Position numbers and translations under genes: made by a program. From contig NZ_JAEAMR010000015.1 of assembly GCF_015999245.1 (NCBI RefSeq), positions 85,313 through 123,908 on the forward strand: 38,596 bases of DNA. The letters run 5' to 3'. The DNA is from Streptomyces sp. AV19 (GTDB lineage Bacteria; Actinomycetota; Actinomycetes; Streptomycetales; Streptomycetaceae). This document shows, piece by piece, positions 7,444 to 15,842 of the stretch (the first letter of the stretch is position 1; each line of letters begins with the position of its first letter). Under the pieces are notes generated by a model, which did not search any database, was not told where the DNA came from, and saw only the letters and a program-made list of their open reading frames with translations.

Positions 7444-9804
7444 ATGGCCATGGGACGAAGACGGACCGGCGACCACCTCCGACGGCGCGCCGCCGTCACC
7501 CTGGCCCTCGCCGCGCTGCTCGGCGGACCGACGGCGCTCGCCCCGCACAGCACAGCCGCCGCCCCGGCGGACGGCAACCTCACCGACCTCGTCAACCCCT
7601 TCATCGGCACCAAGAACGAAGGCAACACCTTCCCCGGCGCGGCCGTCCCCTTCGGCATGGTCCAGCTCTCCCCCGACACCGGGCACAGCACGGGCTACAA
7701 CTACGACCACGACCGCATCCGCGGCTTCAGCACCGTCCACCTCTCCGGCGTCGGCTGCCGCATCGGCGGGGACCTGCCCGTGCTGCCGACCACCGGCGAG
7801 GTGAAGGAGACCGACAACGCGCGCTACGCCGCCGCGTTCAAGCACGCCGACGAGACCGCCCGCCCCGGCTACTACCGCGTCCGCCTCGCCTCCGGCGTCA
7901 CCGCCGAGCTCACGGCCACCGCCCGTACCGGGCGCCAGCGCTACACGTTCCCGGCGACCGACCGGGCCAACGTCCTCATCAACGCCGGGCAGTCGCTGCA
8001 CAAGGCCGTGTCCAGCTCCGTGGAGATCGTGGACGAGCGGACGGTGCGCGCCACCATCACCGGCCGCGGCTTCTGTCAAGACACCCGCCCGTACACCGTC
8101 CACACGATCACCCGCTTCGACCGGCCGTTCACGGCGTACGGCACGTGGGAGGGCGCGCGGGTGGCCCGCGGTACGCGGGCGGCGAGCGGCACGACCGGGC
8201 GCACCGGCGCCTGGGTGCGCTTCGACACCACCCGCGACCGCCGCGTGGAGGCCAGCACGGCCATCAGCTACGTCGACGCCGAGGGGGCCCGCGCCAACCT
8301 CGGCGCCGAGGAGGCCGGCTTCGACCGTACGGCGGCGGCGGCCCGCACGGCGTGGGAGGAGCGCCTGTCCCAGGTCGCCGTCCAGGGCGGGAGCCGGACG
8401 CTGCGCCGCACCTTCTACTCGTCCCTCTACCGTTCGTTCCTCTCCCCCAACATCGGCGGCGACGCCGACGGGCGCTATCGCGGATGGGACCAACGGACGC
8501 ACCGGGCAAGGGGGTTCACCTACTACCAGAACTGGTCCCTGTGGGACACCTACCGCACCCAGGCCCAGCTCCTCGCCCTCCTCGCGCCGCGCGAGTCGCG
8601 GGACATGGCCCTGTCCGTGCTGCGGATCGACGCCGAGGGCGGCTGGCTGCCCAAGTGGGGCTACGGGACGGTCGAGACGAACATCATGACCGGCGACCCC
8701 GTCACGCCGTTCCTCACCAACGCCTACCGGCACGGGCTGCTCGAGGGCCACGAGGAGGAGGCGTACCGGGCGCTGCGCAAGAACGCGGACGGCGTGCCCC
8801 CGGCGGACTCCCCGTACGCGGGGCGCGACGGCAACGAGCGCTACATCGCGGACGGTTACGTCCCGCTCGCCCCGGAGCTGTCGCGCCGCAAGCCCGGCGA
8901 CTCCGACCTCCAGATGGGCGCCTCCGCCACCCTGGAGTACGCCCTCGCCGACGGCGCCCTCGCCGGGATGGCGGAGGACCTCGGCCACCACGACGACGCC
9001 CGGCGCTACGCCGACCGCGCCCGCAACTACCGCCGGATCTTCGACCGGGAGACCGGCTTCTTCCGCCCGCGCGACGCGCGGGGCGCCTTCACCGGCTCCG
9101 CCGAGCCGGCGAAGAGCCCCGGGTTCCACGAGGGCACGGCCTGGCAGTACCAGTGGCTGGTCCCCCAGGACCTGCCGGGAATGATCGAGCTGATCGGCGG
9201 CAGAACGGCCGCCGACAAGCGGCTCGACTCGTTCTTCGCCTACGACAAGCTGCTGGCCGACCCCGCGCGCACCGCCCGCGAGGTGTGGGTGCACGGCCCC
9301 TACGACTACTACAACGCCGACAAGTACAACCCGCAGAACGAGCCCGACCTCATCGCCCCGTACACCTACCTCGCCACCGGCAGGCCGTGGAAGACCACGG
9401 ACGTGGTGCACGCGGCGCTGACCCTCTTCACCGACGCGCCCGAGGGCATGACCGGCAACGACGACCTCGGCACGATGTCCGCGTGGATGGTCCTGTCCGC
9501 GATCGGCGTCTACCCGGTGCAGCCGGGGACGGACGTGTGGGGGCTGAGCACCCCGGTCTTCGACCGCGTCGACCTGCGGCTGGACCGGCACTGGTACCCG
9601 CACGGCCGGTTCACGGTCACCGCTCCCGGCACCTCGGCCACCGACCGCTACGTGCAGTCGGTGCGGCTGGACGGCCGGGGGTACGGCCGTACGTACCTGA
9701 CGACGGCGGCGATCCGGGACGGCGGGCGGCTGGACTTCACCGTCGGCCGGTCGCCCTCCCGCTGGGGGACGGGGCGCTCCGACGGCCCGCCCGCCATCGG
9801 CTGA
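7444..9804 (+). CDS. Secreted GH92 family alpha-mannosidase
   Basis: A 786-residue glycoside hydrolase of family 92, calcium-dependent exo-acting alpha-mannosidases (often alpha-1,2). The signal peptide 'RRRAAVTLALAALLGGPTALA' ends near residue 40. The N-terminal family block 'VNPFIGT' ... 'GNTFPGAAVPFGMVQLSPD' spans about 50-78. 'WDTYRTQ' and 'VETNIMTGDPVTPF' form the centre; family knowledge puts the catalytic acid in that region. 'TGNDDLGTMSAW' (about 670-681) carries the acidic pair associated with the catalytic base and calcium site. Full length for the family. The start could equally be the ATG at 7450, since 'gagagg' precedes both. It is followed by a perfect 12-bp terminator hairpin. 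It probably releases mannose from fungal, plant or actinobacterial mannans outside the cell. Confidence 0.95.
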   Translation: MAMGRRRTGDHLRRRAAVTLALAALLGGPTALAPHSTAAAPADGNLTDLVNPFIGTKNEGNTFPGAAVPFGMVQLSPDTGHSTGYNYDHDRIRGFSTVHLSGVGCRIGGDLPVLPTTGEVKETDNARYAAAFKHADETARPGYYRVRLASGVTAELTATARTGRQRYTFPATDRANVLINAGQSLHKAVSSSVEIVDERTVRATITGRGFCQDTRPYTVHTITRFDRPFTAYGTWEGARVARGTRAASGTTGRTGAWVRFDTTRDRRVEASTAISYVDAEGARANLGAEEAGFDRTAAAARTAWEERLSQVAVQGGSRTLRRTFYSSLYRSFLSPNIGGDADGRYRGWDQRTHRARGFTYYQNWSLWDTYRTQAQLLALLAPRESRDMALSVLRIDAEGGWLPKWGYGTVETNIMTGDPVTPFLTNAYRHGLLEGHEEEAYRALRKNADGVPPADSPYAGRDGNERYIADGYVPLAPELSRRKPGDSDLQMGASATLEYALADGALAGMAEDLGHHDDARRYADRARNYRRIFDRETGFFRPRDARGAFTGSAEPAKSPGFHEGTAWQYQWLVPQDLPGMIELIGGRTAADKRLDSFFAYDKLLADPARTAREVWVHGPYDYYNADKYNPQNEPDLIAPYTYLATGRPWKTTDVVHAALTLFTDAPEGMTGNDDLGTMSAWMVLSAIGVYPVQPGTDVWGLSTPVFDRVDLRLDRHWYPHGRFTVTAPGTSATDRYVQSVRLDGRGYGRTYLTTAAIRDGGRLDFTVGRSPSRWGTGRSDGPPAIG

Positions 9805-9810
9805 ACGCCG

Positions 9811-9843
9811 GGCGGGGACGGAGCGGCGTCTTCCGTCCCCGCC
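9811..9843 (+). terminator. Perfect 12-bp hairpin after the GH92 gene
   Basis: The arms 'ggcggggacgga' (9811-9822) and 'tccgtccccgcc' (9832-9843) flank a nine-base loop, starting seven bases after the stop codon. This is a likely intrinsic terminator without a T-run, or an mRNA 3'-end stabiliser. Confidence 0.75.
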
Positions 9844-9898
9844 GCGGGTGCACCATGATGAGCCGCCGTCAGCGGCCACCGAAGGAGAGGACACGGCC

Positions 9899-11341
9899 AT
9901 GGCCGGACTCCGGGCAGGGCACGGCGTTCTGCGCCGCAAACCGATCGAGACCATCGAGGAGGCGGAGACCGCCGAGGCCCACGGCGAGCACCTCACCCGC
10001 ACCCTGGGACTGTGGCAGCTCACCGCGATCGGCGTCGGCGGCATCATCGGTGCCGGGATCTTCAGCCTCGCCGGCACCATCGCCAACGGCACGGCGGGCC
10101 CGGCCGTGCTCCTCTCCTTCCTCATCGCGGGCGTGGCGAGCGCGGCGGCGGCGTTCTCGTACGCCGAGTTCGCCGGCCTCATCCCGCGCGCCGGCTCCGC
10201 CTACACGTACGGGTACGCGGTCCTCGGCGAGATCGGCGGCTGGTTCATCGGCTGGGACCTCCTGCTGGAGTACACGGCCATCGTCTCGGTCGTCGCCATC
10301 GGCATCTCCGGCTACGTCAACTTCCTGGTGACGGAGACCGGCGCCGACCTTCCGCACTGGATGCTCGGCGCGCCCGGCACCGGGGACGGCCACCGCGTCG
10401 ACCTCTTCGCAGCCGTTCTCTGCCTGCTCATCGCCTATCTGCTGACCCTCGGCATCAAGAGCGCCGCACGCTTCGAGACGATCGTCGTCGCCCTGAAGGT
10501 CATCGTGGTGCTGCTGGTGGTGGTCGTCGGCTTCTTCCACATCAGCACCGCGAACTACCAGCCGTTCTTCCCCTTCGGGGTCAGTGGCGCGTTCACGGGC
10601 GCGGCGACGGTCTTCTTCGCGGTCTTCGGTTACGACGCGATGTCGACCGCCGCCGAGGAGTCCAAGGACGCCCAGCGCCACATGCCGAGGGCGATCATGT
10701 ACTCCCTGGCCGTCTCGATGGTGCTGTACGTCCTGGCCTGTCTCGTCCTGACCGGCATGCAGAACTACAAGGACATCGACAGGGAGAGCGGCTTCTCCAC
10801 GGCGTTCAAGTCCGTGGGTCTGGGCGGCTTCGCGGACGTCATCGCGGTGGGCGCGATCATCGGCATCCTGACGGTGATGTTCACGTTCATGCTGGGTGTG
10901 ACGCGGGTGTGGTTCGCGATGAGCCGCGACGGGCTGCTGCCGAAGTGGTTCGCGCACACGCACCCGACGCGGCACGTGCCGACGCGGGTGACGTGGATCG
11001 TGGGCGTGGCGTCGGCGGTGATCGCGGGGCTGGTCCCGATCAGCGAGGCGGCGGAGCTGACCAACATCGGCATCCTGCTCGCCTTCGCGGTCGTCTGCTC
11101 CGCGGTGATCGTACTGCGGTACAAGCGGCCGGAGTTGCCGAGGTCGTTCCGTTGCCCGGGGATGCCGTTCGTGCCGGGGATCGGGGTCGTGGCGTCGATC
11201 TGGCTGATCACGTACCTGGCGTGGCAGACGTGGCTGCGGTTCGCGGTGTGGTTCCTGATCGGGCTGGCGGTGTACTTCGCGTACTCGTACCGGCATTCGG
11301 AGCTGGCGCACGCGGACGCGCGGGGAATTCCGCGGGATTGA
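9899..11341 (+). CDS. APC-family amino acid permease (cationic amino acid transporter type)
   Basis: A 480-residue integral membrane transporter. After a short cytoplasmic N-terminus comes the signature first helix 'LTAIGVGGIIGAGIFSLAG', typical of APC/CAT permeases, then about a dozen hydrophobic segments. These include 'FFAVFGYDAMSTAAEESKDAQRHMPRAI', the helix 6 region with its substrate-gating Tyr/Asp and following amphipathic loop. The last segments are 'WLITYLAWQTWLRFAVWFLIGLAVYF'. Substrate unknown; CAT-type members carry Arg/Lys/ornithine or broader amino acids in symport with protons. The ATG at 9899 is chosen because 'aaggagagg' (about 9882-9890) precedes it; an in-frame GTG at 9848 lacks such a site and overlaps the region just past the GH92 hairpin. 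Confidence 0.92.
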   Translation: MAGLRAGHGVLRRKPIETIEEAETAEAHGEHLTRTLGLWQLTAIGVGGIIGAGIFSLAGTIANGTAGPAVLLSFLIAGVASAAAAFSYAEFAGLIPRAGSAYTYGYAVLGEIGGWFIGWDLLLEYTAIVSVVAIGISGYVNFLVTETGADLPHWMLGAPGTGDGHRVDLFAAVLCLLIAYLLTLGIKSAARFETIVVALKVIVVLLVVVVGFFHISTANYQPFFPFGVSGAFTGAATVFFAVFGYDAMSTAAEESKDAQRHMPRAIMYSLAVSMVLYVLACLVLTGMQNYKDIDRESGFSTAFKSVGLGGFADVIAVGAIIGILTVMFTFMLGVTRVWFAMSRDGLLPKWFAHTHPTRHVPTRVTWIVGVASAVIAGLVPISEAAELTNIGILLAFAVVCSAVIVLRYKRPELPRSFRCPGMPFVPGIGVVASIWLITYLAWQTWLRFAVWFLIGLAVYFAYSYRHSELAHADARGIPRD

Positions 11342-11348
11342 GCGTCCG

Positions 11349-11553
11349 ATGCCGCGTCTCATGCTTTTTCCTCCGTCCGCTCCGACCTCGGAGCAGCGGG
11401 CCTTCTACCGGAACGTGCCGGCCGAGGGCATGGAGCGGGCTGCTCGTCGCAGCACCGGCCGACCGCCTCACCGCCCTGCTCCCGCCGCGCGCCCGCCCGG
11501 CCGACGCGTACCGCCTGCCGCGCGCGCAAGGAAGCCTGATCGCTTCGACCTGA
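11349..11553 (+). pseudogene. Possible frameshifted gene remnant
   Basis: A short region whose coding signal switches frame. Positions 11349 to about 11440 read 'MPRLMLFPPSAPTSEQR' and 'AFYRNVPAEGMERA'. From about 11442 the neighbouring frame (+1) continues with strong G/C third positions as 'LLVAAPADRLTALLPPRARP' and 'ADAYRLPRAQGSLIAST' to a TGA at 11551-11553. Joined, the two would make about 67 residues that look protein-like, but I recognise no family. It may be a decayed gene, a small gene with a sequencing error in 'gagcgggctg', or chance. It sits between the permease stop and the convergent glycosylase stop. Confidence 0.3.
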
Positions 11554-11567
11554 TTGCTTCGGCCCGG

Positions 11568-12431
11568 TCACTTCAACAGGCGGGACAGTCTCCGGTCCGC
11601 CAGGATCTTTCCGCCCGTCTGGCACGTCGCGCAGTACTGCAACGACGAGTCCCGGTAGGACACTTCGCGGATCACGTCCCCGCACACCGGGCACTGCTCC
11701 CCCGCCCGGCCGTGCACCCGCGTTCCCGCCCGCTTCTCGTCCTTCAGCTCCTCCGCCGCGTGGCCCCGGGCCCGCTCCACCGCGTCCCGGAGGGTCGTGC
11801 GCAACGCCTCGTACAGTACGGTGACTTCGTCCTCGGAGAGGTTGGCCGCCAGGGCGAACGGTGACATCCGGGCCGCGTGCAGGGCTTCGTCCGAGTACGC
11901 GTTGCCCACGCCCGCGATCACGGACTGGTCGCGCAACACGCCCTTGATCCGGCGCCGTTCACTGCGCAGCAGGGCGGCGAAGGAATCGCGCGTGAACGCG
12001 TCCGTCAGCGGATCCGGTCCGAGGCGGGCGATGCCCGGTACGTCCGCCGGGTCGTGGACGCAGTACGCCGCGAGGCGCTTCTGCGTGCCGGCCTCCGTGA
12101 CGTCGAGGCCGGTGCCGTCCGACAGCCGGATCCGGAGTGCCAGCGGGCCCTTGCCCGGCCTCGGCGGTGCGGCGGGCAGGGTGTCCCGCAGGCGCACCCA
12201 GCCGGCCCGCGCGAGGTGGAGGACGAGGTGCGGGCCGGCGTCCGTCGCGATGTCCAGGAACTTGCCGTGCCGGCGGACGGCCGCCACCGGCCGTCCTTCC
12301 AGGGCCGACAGCGGCGGATCGTACGTCTTGAGCACGCTCACCGCGACCGGTTGCACCCGTTCGACGACCCGGCCGGACAGCCGCCCGTCCAGGAACCCGG
12401 CGAGCGCCTCCACCTCCGGCAGCTCGGGCAT
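11568..12431 (-). CDS. Fpg/Nei family DNA glycosylase
   Basis: A 287-residue base-excision-repair glycosylase/AP lyase. It begins 'MPELPEVEAL', where the processed N-terminal Pro2 is the Schiff-base nucleophile and Glu3 the acid. 'RRHGKFLD' supplies the DNA-binding Lys (57). The helix-two-turn-helix 'IKGVLRDQSVIAGVGNAYSDEAL' holds the conserved Asn. The C-terminal zinc finger has Cys247, Cys250, Cys267 and Cys270 ('CPVCG' ... 'CATCQ'). Oddly, the GR(S/T) motif normally found between the cysteine pairs, whose Arg contacts phosphate, is replaced by 'YRDSSLQYC'. This marks a divergent actinobacterial subgroup whose lesion preference may differ from true MutM. It starts 35 bases after the arylamine acetyltransferase stop on the same strand and may be co-transcribed. 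Confidence 0.93.
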   Translation of the reverse strand: MPELPEVEALAGFLDGRLSGRVVERVQPVAVSVLKTYDPPLSALEGRPVAAVRRHGKFLDIATDAGPHLVLHLARAGWVRLRDTLPAAPPRPGKGPLALRIRLSDGTGLDVTEAGTQKRLAAYCVHDPADVPGIARLGPDPLTDAFTRDSFAALLRSERRRIKGVLRDQSVIAGVGNAYSDEALHAARMSPFALAANLSEDEVTVLYEALRTTLRDAVERARGHAAEELKDEKRAGTRVHGRAGEQCPVCGDVIREVSYRDSSLQYCATCQTGGKILADRRLSRLLK

Positions 12432-12466
12432 GGTTCCAGTGTGACGGCGGTGGCGCCGCGGGCAAG

Positions 12467-13321
12467 TCAGGCCGAGTCGAGGCCGTCCCGCAGCCGGGCC
12501 AGGGACGCGTCGTCCACCACGATCCCGAACTCCTCCGACAGCACCCGCCCGAGCTCGGCCGCCTCGATCTTCCGCTCGGTGCCGGAGCCGTCGGGCAGGT
12601 ACGTGGTCCAGGTCGTCGCGTCGAGCGTGTGGTGGCGGGTGGCGCTGAAGGTCTGGGCGTACAGACGGCGGACGAACGGTGAGCGCGGGTGCGTGGCGAC
12701 GTAGTGGCTGCCCATCAGCCAGTCCTTGGGGTACTGCGGGAGCAGGGTGAAGGTGTGGCGGTCCTCCCAGCCGTTCTCCTTGTGCTGGTGCAGCCACCAC
12801 TCGTCCACGCCGAGCGCCCCCGCCCGGCGCTCCATCCGGAACCGCCAGCCGTCGAAGCCGGCCTCGGCGCCGTCCCGGAGCTCGACCGGCTCCAGGGGGC
12901 CGCTGCCGAAGCCGACGTCGCAGAGCCACAGCCGCTCGTCGTCGGCGGCCCGGACGGCCAGCAGGGCGTGGGTCGCGGGGTTGAGCCGGCCGGAGCCGAG
13001 GGTGACGCGGCCGCTCAGCCCGGTCGCCTCGAAGCCGAACCGTTCGAGCGCGGCGGCGAAGAGCAGGGCGTGCTCGAAGCAGTAGCCGCCGCGGCGGCCG
13101 CGCACGAGCTTCTCCTGGAGGTCGGGCAGCTCCAGCGAGACCGGCTCGCCGAGCACGGCGGCGAAGTTCTCGAACGGTATGGAGGTGACGTGCGCCCGGT
13201 GCAGTCCCCGCAGCGCGCCGAGCGTCGGCGCGCGTTCCCCGTCGTACCCGACGCGTTCCAGGTACGCGTCCAGATCGAGCAGTTCGCCGTCCCATCCGTG
13301 GCTACGGTCCGTCTGCATCAT
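12467..13321 (-). CDS. Arylamine N-acetyltransferase
   Basis: A 284-residue cytoplasmic NAT that moves an acetyl group from acetyl-CoA to arylamines, hydrazines and related amines by a ping-pong mechanism. The catalytic triad is visible: Cys81 in 'RGGYCFE', His118 in 'NPATHALL' and Asp135 in 'LCDVGFG'. 'SIPFENF' near residue 47 is also diagnostic. The length equals the family norm. Two adjacent ATG codons (13321 and 13318) give the N-terminus. Homologues occur as xenobiotic-detoxifying enzymes or as amide synthases in ansamycin clusters; no polyketide genes are present here, so detoxification is the simpler reading. Confidence 0.95.
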   Translation of the reverse strand: MMQTDRSHGWDGELLDLDAYLERVGYDGERAPTLGALRGLHRAHVTSIPFENFAAVLGEPVSLELPDLQEKLVRGRRGGYCFEHALLFAAALERFGFEATGLSGRVTLGSGRLNPATHALLAVRAADDERLWLCDVGFGSGPLEPVELRDGAEAGFDGWRFRMERRAGALGVDEWWLHQHKENGWEDRHTFTLLPQYPKDWLMGSHYVATHPRSPFVRRLYAQTFSATRHHTLDATTWTTYLPDGSGTERKIEAAELGRVLSEEFGIVVDDASLARLRDGLDSA

Positions 13322-13534
13322 GGCTCCTTACTCGCCGTTCGTTCGCGATCACGACCGTAAGGGGTGCACGGCCCGCCTGACCTCTGCCCGGAGTCGGTAC
13401 CCGCCTCACTTCCTGGTCCTACGGCCGTGGTCGCATCCCGCCAAGATCAGCACCGGGAATGCGGCCGGAATTCCACGGGCAATTCCCGGCCGAATTCACC
13501 GGGTGACCGGGAGTGCGGCGCATATTCTCGCCCC

Positions 13535-14404
13535 ATGTGCCGTCTGTTCGGTCTGACCAGTGCCCCGCGCCGTACGCACGCCACCTTCTGGCTGCTGGAC
13601 GCCCCCGACAGCCTGCGGGAGCAGAGCCACCGCGACCCGGACGGGACCGGCCTCGGCTGGTTCGACGCCGACGGCACCCCGCGGGTCCGCAAGGAGCCCG
13701 TGGCCGCGTACCAGGACTGCCGCTTCGCCACGGAGGCCAAGCAGGTGCGGTCCACCACCTTCCTCGCCCACGTCCGCTACGCCTCGACCGGCGGCCTGGA
13801 GACCGGCAACACCCACCCCTTCGAGCAGGAGGGGCGCCTCTTCGCCCACAACGGCGTCATCGAGGGCCTCGACGAGTTGGACGCCCGCCTGGGCCCGGAC
13901 CTGGCCCGGGTGCGGGGCCGCACCGACTCGGAACGGTTCTTCGCCCTCGTCACCCGGGAGATCGCGGCCCATGGCGGCGACGTCACCGCCGGCATCACCG
14001 GCGCCGCCCGCTGGATCGCCCGCAGCCTCCCCGTCTTCGCCCTGAATCTGATCCTCACCACCCGGGACGAACTCTGGGCCCTGCGCTACCCGGACACCCA
14101 GGAGCTGCACGTCCTGCGCCGCTCGCCCGGCGGCCACCACGGCTGCCGCCACCTGGACCACAGCGGCGCCGCCGGCCGCATGCGCGTCCACTCCCGCGAC
14201 CTGGCCGGCGCCCCGGCCGTCGCGGTCGCCAGCGAGCGCATGGACGACAACCCCCACTGGCGCGCCCTGGCCCCGGGCGAACTCCTCCACGTGGCCCCGG
14301 ACCTCACCGTCACCGCCCGCCTCGCCCTCCCCGACGCACCGGCGCACCCCCTCACCCTCGACGACCTGCGGCCGGAGGCGGCGGCGTCGCAGCGGGCGGC
14401 CTGA
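13535..14404 (+). CDS. Class II (Ntn-type) glutamine amidotransferase, YafJ-like
   Basis: A 289-residue amidotransferase-like protein. It starts 'MCRLFGLTS', leaving Cys2 as the N-terminal nucleophile after Met removal. Further class II landmarks are 'DGTGLGWF', 'FLAHVRYASTGG', 'NTHPF' and 'FAHNGVI', which form the glutamine pocket. No synthase domain is attached, so it is a stand-alone glutaminase-like protein of unknown acceptor, like E. coli YafJ. There is no Shine-Dalgarno sequence; 'tattct' at 13523-13528, six bases before the ATG, could be a -10 element giving a leaderless mRNA. Its last 53 bases overlap the end of the convergent ABC ATPase gene. Confidence 0.9.
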   Translation: MCRLFGLTSAPRRTHATFWLLDAPDSLREQSHRDPDGTGLGWFDADGTPRVRKEPVAAYQDCRFATEAKQVRSTTFLAHVRYASTGGLETGNTHPFEQEGRLFAHNGVIEGLDELDARLGPDLARVRGRTDSERFFALVTREIAAHGGDVTAGITGAARWIARSLPVFALNLILTTRDELWALRYPDTQELHVLRRSPGGHHGCRHLDHSGAAGRMRVHSRDLAGAPAVAVASERMDDNPHWRALAPGELLHVAPDLTVTARLALPDAPAHPLTLDDLRPEAAASQRAA

Positions 14405-15842
14405 ACACGCCTCGGCCCAGGTCCGCGACGAGGGCGCGGGTGAAGGGATGCCGGGGTGCGGCGAGGACGTCGGGCGTCGCGCCCTCCTCGACGATGCGGC
14501 CGGCGTCGACGACCGCGATGCGGTCCGCCCGGGCGGCGACGTCGGCGTCGTGGGTGATCAGGACCAGGGCCGGGGCGTCCGGGGTGCGGGTCAGGCCGGT
14601 GAGCAGGCCGAGGACCGCGCGGCGGGTGACGGTGTCCAGGCCGGAGGTCAGCTCGTCGCAGATCAGGACGCGGGGGCGGGCCAGGAGGGCCCGGGCGAGG
14701 GCGGCGCGGTGGAGTTCGCCGCCGGAGAGGGCGGCGGGGCGGCGGCGCGCCAGGGCTTCGGGCAGGCCGGTGCGGGCCAGGGTCGCGTACGCCTCGGCCG
14801 TGGCCGGCCGGCGGTCCAGGCCGCGCAGGCGGATCGCGGTGCGGGCCACCTGGTCCACCACGGGGCGGTGTTCGTCGAAGGAGGCGCGGGCGTCCTGGAA
14901 CACGTACTGGACGGCGGCGAGTTGGGAGCGGGAGCGGTGGCGGACGCTGCGGGGCAGGGGCGATCCGTCGAGGAGGACTTCGCCGGTGCGGTCCGTGTGC
15001 AGGCCCGCCAGACGGCGTGCCAGGGTCGTCTTGCCGCTGCCCGAGCGGCCCACGAGGGCCAGGGTCCCGCCCGCGTGGACGGTCAGGGGCGGGGCGGTGG
15101 ACCAAAGGACGGGCGGGCCGGGCGTCCGGGGTGCGGGGCGCGTCGGCTCCGGGGCCAGGAGTTCGCGGGTCCAGGGGTGCCGGGGCGACGACCATACGGT
15201 CCCGGTCGCGCCGCTCTCGATCACCTCGCCGTCACGCATCACCAGGACGTCGTCCGCCAACTCCCGTACCAGCGCCAGGTCGTGGCTCAGGAGGACGACC
15301 GCCAGACCCCGGCGCGCGAGGGCGGCGAGTCCGGCCGCGACGCGGCGGGCGGTGAGCGGGTCCTGGCCGGTGGTCGGTTCGTCCGCCACGACGACGCGGG
15401 CGCCCAGGAGCAGGGCCTGGGCCAGGACGACGCGCTGTTGCTGGCCGCCGGAGAGCCGGTGCGGGTGGCGGGCCAGGAGGGCGGGTGGGAACTGGGCGGA
15501 TTCCAGGGCCTCCGCGACCTTTTCGCGGCGGACCGCGCGCGGGAAGCGGGCCCGTGCGATGTCGTGCGGCAACGCCCGTACCCGGCGCGCCGGGTTGAGG
15601 ACGGACGACGGGTGCTGCGGTACGTACGCCGCCGGGCCCCCGGGGAGGCGGACGGTGCCGGTGACGCGCGCGCCCGGCGGGTACTCGCCCAGCAGCGCGC
15701 GGCCCGTCGTCGTCTTGCCGCTGCCCGACGCGCCGACGAGCGCAGTGACGCGGCCGGCGCGGGCGGTCAGGTCCACGCCCGTCACCAGGGCGCGTCCGGC
15801 GATCTCGATCCGCAGGCCGCGGACCTCCGCGAGCACGGTCAT
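14352..15842 (-). CDS. Fused double ATPase of Opp/Dpp/Nik-type ABC importer
   Basis: A 496-residue protein joining two ABC ATPase domains that are usually separate (DppD plus DppF). Domain 1 has Walker A 'GASGSGKTT' near residue 37, signature 'LSGGQQQR', Walker B plus Glu 'VVVADEPTTG', and 'LLSHD'. Domain 2 has 'GRSGSGKTT', signature 'LSGGELHR', 'VLICDELTSGLD' and 'LITHD'. Both sites keep the catalytic Glu and His, so both should hydrolyse ATP. The ATG overlaps the permease stop by four bases (ATGA). The 3' end overlaps the convergent amidotransferase gene by 53 bp. It powers the permease pair encoded upstream. Confidence 0.93.
   Translation of the reverse strand: MTVLAEVRGLRIEIAGRALVTGVDLTARAGRVTALVGASGSGKTTTGRALLGEYPPGARVTGTVRLPGGPAAYVPQHPSSVLNPARRVRALPHDIARARFPRAVRREKVAEALESAQFPPALLARHPHRLSGGQQQRVVLAQALLLGARVVVADEPTTGQDPLTARRVAAGLAALARRGLAVVLLSHDLALVRELADDVLVMRDGEVIESGATGTVWSSPRHPWTRELLAPEPTRPAPRTPGPPVLWSTAPPLTVHAGGTLALVGRSGSGKTTLARRLAGLHTDRTGEVLLDGSPLPRSVRHRSRSQLAAVQYVFQDARASFDEHRPVVDQVARTAIRLRGLDRRPATAEAYATLARTGLPEALARRRPAALSGGELHRAALARALLARPRVLICDELTSGLDTVTRRAVLGLLTGLTRTPDAPALVLITHDADVAARADRIAVVDAGRIVEEGATPDVLAAPRHPFTRALVADLGRGVFRPPAATPPPPAAGRRG

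Noticed and set aside
6997..10182. Very long open frame antisense to the GH92 gene and its promoter region
   Set aside because: It mirrors the third-position GC bias of the real genes, has no recognisable domain and crosses a divergent promoter and a terminator.
11568..13295. Glycosylase frame extended upstream through the acetyltransferase
   Set aside because: The Fpg N-terminal Pro-Glu must be at the start, fixing the ATG at 12431; the extension is an out-of-frame reading of the NAT gene.
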